Source: Clarkia xantiana subsp. parviflora (Eukaryota > Streptophyta > Magnoliopsida > Myrtales > Onagraceae). From it: a DNA stretch of 64,000 nucleotides. The notes below the pieces were generated by a model, which saw only the letters and a program-made list of their open reading frames with translations, searched no databases and had not been told where the DNA came from. The stretch covers positions 62,001 to 126,000 of the forward strand of contig JAPTYO010000047.1 of the NCBI GenBank assembly GCA_036873135.1, written 5' to 3'. Both the position numbers and the translations under genes were made by a program. The stretch's first letter is position 1. Each line of letters starts with the position of its first letter. Below are positions 34,766 to 43,961 of the stretch, one piece after another.

Positions 34766-36634
34766 CAAGTAACGGTTCAGACCATACTTGACTCTATTTT
34801 AAGATAGGATATAAGCCCAATTTAGGTTCGGTGCTGACCTTAGGGGTGGCTTGTTTGACGGTTGGCGCGAAGGCCTTGATTTTGCTCCACTTTAAATCTT
34901 GTCAGGAGATTTTTTAACTGCTGACAGGGTTAGTGCAACAAGCAGTATGTATATGACAACGAACAATGGGCTGTGCACATATGATAATGGACTTAGGCAA
35001 TAATTTTCATGGAAGTGTGAAATCATGGTCTATGATGTAAACATGAATGTGATGACATGATATAAATGATGTAAACATTTAATCAACAATTGAATCATGA
35101 AAATGATCATGTAATGATATGCATCATGCATTATGAGATGACGTAGTGCGCGCTAAATTAAGTGCGCGTAGCATGTAGTCATGATTGCTAAAATGAGTCT
35201 AGAAAATGCCAAGTGTTGTAAAAAGGAGATAACAACACATAGTCATGCCATTGTAGGGACTTAACAAGAAATAGTGAAAGTTTTAGGATATACCCATAGA
35301 TAATTGTGGATAGATATAGGAGAGAGAATACCCATTAATTAATCCTCCACCCTTAGTAGTTTTTAGAATCCTCTCATTTCTTGAATAAGAAGACACTTTG
35401 GAGTAAAAAGCTTGGCCACCAAGAAACTTAGTCCAGCCACCATTAATCCACTCGATCACGGCGAGACCGAGCAAGGAGGACTTCGACGGTGGTTTTGGAC
35501 GGCACGGCGGCAGCATCTTCACCACCTGCGGTGGCGCGTGACCCCTTCAGCGGCGGCGTGTGAGATTTCGGGTGGTGGTTCGTGGTGATTTGCACGGTGG
35601 TTCGATCGTCTCGACGAGGTGAGTCCGATTCCGTGTATGGCTAGCCTTTTATGACCTTGCTTAGTCTTGATTTACTCTTGAAATCTTCATGAGTTTTATT
35701 ACCTTAACATGCACATAAGGTGTTTGATGAAATTCCCCATAGTAGTTAGTTTCTCAAATCGTCCAAAAATTCACTAAGTGCTGAAATTTTTAGAAAAATG
35801 GAAATAAGTTGTTAAACTTCCCTTATGCATAGTGATCATTGTCAACATGTTGCCCCATGATTTGAATGATGTTTTGGCATGCTTAATGTTGATTGTTAGT
35901 CGGTGTCCGGACATAGTTGTTGGCCGTTGGTTGTTGGTTTTTGCATATTACTCCTTGTTTATTGAGCATCGTATACTGTCTGCAATCATGATAAAATACT
36001 TAGCAAATATTTTTGAAATATTTAATGCACGTTACCATGATTGCCTTTATCTGATCTTTGTCGACTGCCGTTGATTGTTGACATAGGAAAATACTTAGAA
36101 AGCATTTCTTGATAGTCGACACTTTGTCATATGTCGACAGCTGCCATGGTGGAACACTTAGAAAATATTCCTTGATAGTCGACACCTTGTCATATGTCGA
36201 CTGCTGACATTGTGGAATACTTAGAAAATATTCATTGATAGTCGACACCTTGTCACATGTCGACTACTGTCATGGTGGAACACTTAGAAAATATTCCTTG
36301 ACAGTCGATACCTTGTCATATGTCGACTGCTGACATGGTGGAAAACTTAGAAAATATTCCTTGATAGTCGACACCTTGTCATATGTCGACTACTGTCATG
36401 GTAGAACACTTAGAAAATATTCCTTGATAGTCGACACCTTGTCATATGTCGACTGCTGACATGGTGTAACACTTAGAAAATATTCCTTGATTGGCTCTTT
36501 GTTTCATGATCGTACCACCATCCATACGCGTGCTAGCTGAGCATGCGCGGGCTTGTATGTGTGCGCTTGTATGTGCGCGCTTGCTCCGTTTGTTGACTAA
36601 TGAGCATTGTTCTGACTGTTGATCATATTTTCAG
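34766..36634 (+). other. Leader, untranslated exon and first intron of the extra ORF, copy B
   Basis: Counterpart of 25726-27594, with donor GACGAG/GTGAGT near 35618 and acceptor TTTTCAG near 36634. It includes the 63-bp array. Confidence 0.45.
36080..36490 (+). repeat. 63-bp tandem repeat with GTCGAC dyads, copy B
   Basis: Six units as at 27040-27450, practically identical. Confidence 0.9.
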
Positions 36635-36689
36635 GTTGCAGGGTCGAGGTGGTTTTGCTCGCATTAATCCATTCGTTGGAGTCATCACC

Positions 36690-38863
36690 ATGAGCACCCC
36701 GCAGGCTACTTTATATTTTGATGACAACGATGAATCAGATGTTGACGCTGTTACTGAGCTCCCCGCCGTGTTGGGAGCGACAAAAGAGACGGGGGGGGGG
36801 GGGTATTACTCGAACAAGATAGGGAGAGCGTACTTTATGTTGAATTCGTCTTCCTCTGGACTCGATCCGTTTTTAGAGGCTGTATTCCCTCGCGACGTGC
36901 TACCTGGTGTTTCTAAGGGCCAGGCTACTATCCCTCCAGACGATTTGTCCGTAGTTTACTCTTCGCAGATTAAGGAAGGCCTACGCTTACCTTACTATTC
37001 CGACTTGACTGATCTATGTCGCTTCTACCGGATATCTCATTTGGACCTTGCCCCCGCCGGCATTTGTGTGTGGACATGCTTTCGGGTGTTATTTCACCAA
37101 CAGTCATGGCATTACTCTAACACTCTCTTTCGTTGCTTCTACCAGCTTCAACGTCCTGATGTGACAGGTTTATGTAGTGTGAAGATGCGTTGGCCTGGTT
37201 TGCAGGATAAGGGTTTTGAGCGGCTTGGGCTTTGAGATGTCGAGTGGGATCACACTTATCGACTGGCAGCTGAGGCTGATCGCTCTGGTTCTCATTTGCG
37301 ACATCACTACTTCTTTGTGTGTGATGTCGGTACCACCTGGGATACTAACGACGTTACGGCGGTGGATCCTGCTCCCGCCTTTTCTGAGCTCTCGTAAGCG
37401 GACAAAGCGACTGTGAAGCGCATATACCGGTGCCTGCAAGCGCGTAGCTTTCGATGCCTGTTGCGCGCTTCAGATCAAGAATTGATTGACGCTAAGATTC
37501 ATGTGCTTCCTTCTGAGAATTCGGTATGCTGGGAATTTTTATAAATTTTATTATGTTGTGATGTAGGTTGGTTTGACGGAAAAAGCTCGACTTTGTAGAT
37601 AGTAGCTGTGCGCGATGTTCCTCCTGCTGGAAGGACTATCCCTTCTTCTGCCCCCCGCTGTTCCTACCAAAAGGTCCGCCGCTGGGGCGCGTACCTCTAG
37701 CGATCCTAAGCGCTCTAAGCCGAGTGCGATTGTCCAAACTCCTCCTCGTGATAAAGGGAAAGGAGTTGAAGATCGTGCAGTGGCGCCTTCTGCCCCCCGG
37801 TCGAGGGAGCGGCCCCCGGAGGAGAGTCCTTCTCGTCGAGGTGTGTATTGTATACTTTTTTTGTATTTCTTCGTTTTTTTCTGTTAATGATTTTCATATT
37901 CCCTTGTTGTTTTAGTCGCAGCGCTTTCAGCACTTAAGCGTGATGACTTGATTCGTCCTTTGGAAGGCGACATATCTGGTGATGATTGGACACCTTTTGC
38001 CACTGGGGGGCTTCGATTCCCTAAGAATTCCAAGCTTAGTACTCCGGAGGTTGGGTGCGGGTACTACATAGGTGTGTTCCTCTGGGCGACCGATGCATTA
38101 AGCCATCAACAGATGAGGAGACGCAAAAGTATGTTGAGAGTTTTCTATCTGAGTTTGCTCCGGTAAGTGACGAGACTTATTTTATTGATTACATGGTTGT
38201 ATGTAAATGTCTTGTTGCAACATTCTTATCTTGTTGGTTTTTTCCCTTAGGCTGTTGCAAACATGGTGAACATCTCATCGTTCGCGCTGGAACTTGTGCG
38301 TGAAAAGAAGGCCGCTATTGATAAGCGCGGTGTTGCTTCCCGCGAGCTTGCGCTTTTTAAGGAGAAAACACAAAGCCTACTCTCGAAGATTGCTGATTTC
38401 GATGCGCGCTATGATTCTTGTTGTGCACATGTTGATCAGCTTGAGGCTGAGATTGCGGCTATCCAGAAGCAGATTGCGGAGAGTGATAGTGCGCATAAGG
38501 CTGCACTTTGTGTTGCGCACGAGGAGGGGCGTAAGGCCGGGATTGCGGAAGGACTTGACAAGTATCCTGCCACTTCAGCCTTTACTGTAGCCGTAATTAC
38601 CACTGCTGCTAAAGCGAAGTTTGACCCGATGATTCGGGAGTTTGCCGCGGACTATGTTCGCAGGGTTCGCTTGATTGATCCTGACTTTCCTTTTGACAAG
38701 TTGGAACCTTATGCGTCATTTGCTGTTAGTCGTGTTGCTGAGTTACGCCGCATAGAGCTTGAGACAACTAACTTTGACATGCTGTTTGGTGATGATGACG
38801 GGATTGACCTTGCTGCCGAGATGATGGCAGTTGTTCCTGAGACTGTTGGAGATGATGGTACCC
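36690..38863 (+). pseudogene. Extra-ORF (Transposase_28-like) pseudogene, copy B
   Basis: Same gene as 27650-30527. The G-tract (36791-36803) is 13 long and leaves the first 170-odd codons open. A G-to-T change gives TGA after FERLGL (about 37233), a stop absent from copy A. The TAA after SELS is shared by both copies, so the gene was already dead when duplicated. The coiled-coil exon (from 38258, AVANMVNISSFALEL) is uninterrupted here and reads through DPMIREFAADYVRRVRLIDPDF and FDMLFGDDDGIDLAAEMM into the hairpin array. Confidence 0.7.
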
Positions 38864-39612
38864 CCCGTTTTTTTATCCATATAACGAGGAGGCTTCCCCG
38901 ATTGTCTGTCCAAATATCGGGGTGCTCTCCCCGTTTTTTCTAAGATTTATCGGGACCGGGTCCCCGATATTTGTGTAAGATTTCGGGGACTCCTCCCCGT
39001 TTTTTTATCCATATAACGGGTGGTCCTTCCCGACTCGCTGTCCAAATCTCGGGGACGGCTCCCCTTTTAATGAATTAAACTTCGGAATGGGATCCCCGAT
39101 TTTCTTATGAAATTGCGGGGAAGCAGTTCCGATTTTCTTTCAATATAACGGGGACCGTTCCCCGTTTTGGTTTAAAAATTTCGGGAATGCCTCCCCGATA
39201 TCTTTATGAAACTTCGGGGTGTCCTTCCCGAATTTCTGTCCAGATATCGCGATCGCCTCCTCGTTTTATTTTTAAAATTTTGGGAACCGTAACAGTTTAA
39301 ACATAGCGGGGAATGCTCCCTGATTTTTTTATGGAATATCAGGGAGATATTCCCGAATCTTTTGAAACATATCGGGGACACCTCTCTGATTTTTCTTGGA
39401 ATATCGGGGGTTCCGTTCCCGTGGAGATGATTATTTTTAGGAAGAACCCTCCTGATTTTCTGGTAAACACTCGGAGAGTCTCTTATGTTCTAATACTCGG
39501 ATACAACTTCCCGACTTTTCAAGTAAACTTCGGAGAAATCTACCTGAATCTTTGTTAAATTTTCGGAGAGCATTTTCCGATTCTTTAAAGAAACTTAAGG
39601 GATTCCTTCCCG
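38864..39612. repeat. 33-bp-period palindrome (hairpin) array, block 1
   Basis: Palindromes of the form CGGGG-N6-CCCCG start at 38885, 38918, 38951, 38984, 39017, 39050, 39083, 39116, 39149, 39182, 39215, 39248 and 39281: thirteen in exact 33-bp register. After a 7-bp slip come 39307, 39340, 39373, 39405, 39439, 39472, 39498, 39531, 39564 and 39597. The 17-bp spacers are AT-rich and of a few recurring types. Arms become weaker to the right. The block ends five bases before a CACTACCAGAAAAA motif. Confidence 0.95.
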
Positions 39613-39616
39613 ATTA

Positions 39617-40317
39617 CACTACCAGAAAAAATATAAAATAGCGATATTGACATTGAAAATATAAAATAGGCCTAGAATAAATGAAAACGCACCTGATATC
39701 ATCCAATTCGGATGTCCGAGTGAGGAGATATCGGCAAATTAAAAATTGCGAAAAACCCATTGGCAGCTGCCTATGGAAAAAACAGTGAACTTTGAAATTA
39801 GCTAAAACGCAAAATTGATGTTCCAAATATAAAATAGGCCTAGAATAAATGAAAACGCACCTGAAATCATCCAATTCAGAGGTCTGAGTGAGGAGATATC
39901 TGCAAATTAAAAAATGCGAAAAACCCATATGCAGATATCTATAGAAAAAACAGTGAACGTTGAAATAAGCTAAAACGCGAAATTGACATTGGAAATATAA
40001 AATAGACCTAGAATAAATGAAAACGCACCTGAAATCATCCAATTAGGAGGTCCGAGTGAGGAGATATCGGCAAATTAAAAATTGCGAAAAACCCATAGGC
40101 AGCTGCCTATGGAAAAAACAGTGAACTTTGAAATTAGCTTAAATGCGAAATTGACATTCAAAATATAAAATAGGCCTAGAATAATTGAAAACGCACCTGA
40201 AATCATCCAATTCGGAGGTCCGAGTGATGAGATATCGGCAAATTAAAAATTGCGAAAAACCCATAGGCAGCTATCTATGGAAAAAAACAGTGAACTTTGA
40301 AATTAGCTAAAACGCGA
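39617..40317 (+). repeat. 167-bp satellite, run 1 (about 4 monomers)
   Basis: Begins with CACTACCAGAAAAA (39617-39630), then a partial monomer, then monomers with the palindrome CCATAGGCAGCTGCCTATGG (variants here), AACAGTGAACTTTGAAATTA, AATAGGCCTAGAATAAATGA and CAATTCGGAGGTCCGAGTGA. Open frames on the minus strand are translations of the repeat and not genes. Confidence 0.9.
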
Positions 40318-40620
40318 ATGCTTACTATATGTTGGATTTTTTTTTTTTTGTCTTGGTATATCGTCTAACTTACAGATATGTTGAGAGAACTGCAGCTACG
40401 GATGTCAATAGGTTTCAACCCGCAGTTTTAAACCACGTCTATATTCGCACCGCAGACTTCTCATACAATCCATATTCGTGTGAAATTAAATGGACAACCC
40501 GTAGACACATCACGAAAAATATTGATAACCAGCAATTAAGTACACCGATAGACTTGTAGAATTTTTCTAAAATTACGTGTGATCGGTATGCTGTGTAGGA
40601 TTCCCCAATTTCTTTACAGA
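40318..40620 (+). other. Spacer block X, copy 1, with a 76-codon ORF
   Basis: Non-repetitive 300-bp block between satellite and hairpin block, present again at 42546-42840. ORF 40329-40559 (MLDFFFFVLVYRLTYRYVER..) is kept in both copies with a few substitutions. I do not recognise it, and the youth of the duplication may explain the conservation. Confidence 0.5.
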
Positions 40621-41672
40621 AAATCGGGAAGGGGTGTGTCAGAAAATCGGGAATCCTTTCCCGTCTCGTTTATCATATTTCGGGAGTGGGTACCCGATAT
40701 TTATGAAGTTTGTCGGGAAAACCGACCCCGATTACATTAAAGAAAAATCAGGACAGCGTTCCCGATTTCTGTCCAAATATCGGGGAGGGTATTCCGTTTT
40801 TTCTATGATTTATCGGGAAGGTGTCCCCGATATTCGTGTAAGAATTCGCGGAACCGTCCCCGTTTTTTATCCCTATACCGGGGAGCCTTCCCCGATATTT
40901 GTGTAAGATTTCGGGGACCATTCCCCGTTTTTTTATCCATATAACGGGGAGGCATCCCCGATTGTCTGTCCAAATATCGGGCAGCACTCCCCGTTTAATC
41001 TATGATTTATCGGGACCGGGTCCCCGATGTTTGTGTAAGATTTCGGGGACTCCTCCCCGTTTTTTTATCCATATAACGGGTGGTCCTTCCCGACTCGCTG
41101 TCCAAATCTCGGGGACGGCTCCCCATTTAATTAATTAAACTTCGGAATGGGATCCTCGATTTTCTTATGAAATTGCAGGGAAGCAGTCCCGATTTTCTTT
41201 CAATATAACGGGGACCGTTCCCCGTTTTGGTTTAAAAATTTCGGGAATGCCTCCCCGATATCTTTATGAAACTTCGGGGTGTCCTTCCCGAATTTCTGTC
41301 CAGATATCGCGATCGCCTCCTCGTTTTATTTTTAAAATTTCGGGAACCGTAACAGTTTAAACATAGCGTGGAATGCTCCCTGATTTTTTTATGGAATATC
41401 AGGGAGATATTCCCGAATCTTTTGAAACATATCGGGGACACCTCTCTGATTTTTCTTGGAATATCGGGGGTTCCGTTCCCGTGGAGATGATTATTTTTAG
41501 GAAGAACCCTCCCGATTTTCTGGTAAACACTCGGAGATTCTCTTATGTTCTAATACTCGGATACAACTTCCCGACTTTTCAAGTAAACTTCGGAGAAATC
41601 TACCTGAATCTTTGTTAAATTTTCGGAGAGCACCTTCCGATTCTTTAAAGAAACTTAAGGGATTCCTTCCCG
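40621..41672. repeat. 33-bp-period palindrome array, block 2
   Basis: Palindromes start at 40648, 40681, 40714, 40749, 40781, 40814, 40847, 40879, 40912 and onward, with 32-35 bp steps. The right 750 bp matches block 1 (offset 2060), and the left part adds units block 1 lacks. Confidence 0.93.
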
Positions 41673-41676
41673 ATTA

Positions 41677-42545
41677 CACTACCAGAAAAAAATATAAAAT
41701 AGCGAAATTGACATTGGAAATATAAAATAGGCCTAGAATAAATGAAAACGCACCTGAAATTATCCAATTTGGAGGTCCGAGTGAGGAGATATCGGCAAAT
41801 TAAAAAAATGCGAAAAACCCATAGGCAGCTGCCTATGGAAAAACAGTGAACTTTGAAATTAGCTAAAACGCGAAATTGACATTGGAAATATAAAATAGGC
41901 CTAGAATAAATGAAAACGCACCTGAAATCATCCAATTCGGAGGTCCGAGTGAGGAGATATCGCCAAATTAAAAAATGCGAAAAACCCATAGGCAGCTGCC
42001 TATGGAAAAAACAGTGAACTTTAAAATTAGCTAAAACGCGAAATTGAAATTGGAAATATAAAATAGGCTTAGAATAAAAGAAAATGCACCTGAAATCATC
42101 CAATTCGGAGTTCCGAGTGAAGAGATATCGGCAAATTAAATATTGCAAAAAACCCATAGGCAGCTGCCTATGGAAAAAACAGTGAACTTTGAAATTAGCT
42201 AAAACGCGAAATTAACATTGGAAATATAAAATAGGCCTAGAATAAATGAAAACGCACCTGAAATCATCCAATTCAGAGGTCCGAGTGAGGAGATATAGGC
42301 AAATTAAAAAATGCGAAAAACTCATAGGCAGCTGCCTATGGAAAAAATAGTGAACTTTGAAATTAGCTAAAACGCGTAATTGATGTTCCAAATATAAAAT
42401 AGGCCTAGAATAAATGAAAACGCACCTGAAATCATCCAATTCGGAGGTCCGAGTGAGGAGATATCGGCAAATTAAAAAATACGAAAAACCCATAGGCAAC
42501 TGCCTATGGAAAAAACAGTGAACTTTAAAATTAGCTAAAACGCAA
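41677..42545 (+). repeat. 167-bp satellite, run 2 (about 5 monomers)
   Basis: Begins CACTACCAGAAAAA at 41677, again directly after the hairpin block. Monomers are as in run 1. Confidence 0.92.
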
Positions 42546-42835
42546 ATGCTTACTATATGTTGGATTTTTTTTTTGTCTTGGTATATCGTCTAACTTACAG
42601 ATATGTTGAGAGAACTGCAGCTAGGGATGTCAGTAGGTTTCAACCCGCAGTTTTAAACCATGTCTATATTCGCACCGCAGACTTCTCATACAATCCATAT
42701 TCGTGTGAAATTAAATGGACAACCCGTAGACACATCACGACAAAATATGATAACCAGCTATTAAGTACACCGATAGATTTGTAGAATTTTTCTAAAATTA
42801 CGTTTGATCGGTATGCTGTGTAGGATTCCCCAATT
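42546..42835 (+). other. Spacer block X, copy 2, with a 75-codon ORF
   Basis: Near-identical to 40318-40620. ORF 42557-42784 keeps the frame despite a shorter T-run and compensating small changes near its end. Confidence 0.5.
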
Positions 42836-43957
42836 TCTTTACAGAAAACCGGGAAGATGTGTGTCAGAAAATCGGGAATCCTTTCCCGTCTCGTTTATCA
42901 TATTTCGGGAGTGGGTACCCGATATTTATGAAGTTTGTTGGGAAAACCAACCCCGATTACATTAAAAAAAAATCAGAACAGCGTTCCCGAATTTCTGTCC
43001 AAATATCGGGGAGGGTATTCCGTTTTTTCTATGCTTTATCGGGAAGGTGTCCTCGATATTCGTGTAAGAATTCGGGGAACCGTCCCCGTTTTTTATCCCT
43101 ATTACGGGGAGGCCTTCCCGATCTTCTGTCCAATTACCGAGGAGCCTTCCCCGTTTTTTCTATGATAAAACGGGAAGGGTTCCCCGATATTTGTGTAAGA
43201 TTTCGGGGACCCTTCCCCGTTTTTTTATCCATATAACGGGGAGGCGATTGTCTGTCCAAATATCGGGGAGGACTCCCCGTTTATTCTATGATTTATCGGG
43301 ACCGGGTCCCCGATGTTTGTGTAAGATTTCGGGGACTCCTCCCCGTTTTTTATCCATATAACGGGTGGTCCTTCCCGACTCGCTGTCCAAATCTCGGGGA
43401 CGGCTCCCCGTTTAATTAATTAAACTTCGGAATGGTATCATCGATTTTCTTATGAAATTGCGGGGAAGCAGTCCCGATTTTCTTTCAATATAACGGGGAC
43501 CGTTCCCCGTTTTGGTTTAAAAATTTCGGGAATGCCTCCCCGATATCTTTATGAAACTTCAGGGAGTCCTTCCCGAATTTCTGTCCAGATATCGCGATCG
43601 CCTCCTCGTTTTATTTTTAAAATTTCGGGAACCGTAACAGTTTAAACATAGCGGAGAATGGTCCCTGATTTTTTTATGGAATATCAGGGAGATATTCCAG
43701 AATCTTTTGAAACATATCGGGGACACCTCTCTGATTTTTCTTGGAATATCGGGGGTTCCATTCCCGTGGAGATGATTATTTTTAGGAAGAACTCTCCCGA
43801 TTTTTTGGTAAACACTCGGAGATTCTCTTATGTTCTAATACTCAGATACAACTTCCCGACTTTTCAAGTAAACTTCGGAGAAATCTACCCGAATCTTTGT
43901 TAAATTTTCGGAGAGCACCTTCCGATTCTGTAAAGAAACTTAAGGGATTCCTTCCCG
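42836..43957. repeat. 33-bp-period palindrome array, block 3
   Basis: Third copy, the longest (about 1.1 kb), ending at the third CACTACCAGAAAAA (43962). Spacer types recur in a fixed order (TTTATCCATATAA, CTGTCCAAATAT, CTATGATTTAT, TTGTGTAAGATTT), implying a four-unit (132-bp) higher-order unit. Confidence 0.93.
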
Positions 43958-43961
43958 ATTA

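Larger units (their letters stand above)
30736..39066 (+). repeat. 8-kb tandem duplication, copy B
   Basis: Collinear with 22006-30733. It starts inside foldback element F2 and ends inside the hairpin array, so it is a plain segmental tandem duplication and not transposition of a unit. It carries the unique hAT element 33274-33568. Confidence 0.95.

Noticed and set aside
39617..42545. A full CACTA transposon with both ends
   Set aside because: Only the CACTACCAG side was found; no CTGGTAGTG tip or transposase is present.
38864..43957. CRISPR array (regular palindromic repeats with differing spacers)
   Set aside because: The window is a plant nuclear genome, the palindromes vary in sequence, the spacers are recurring AT-rich variants and there are no cas genes.
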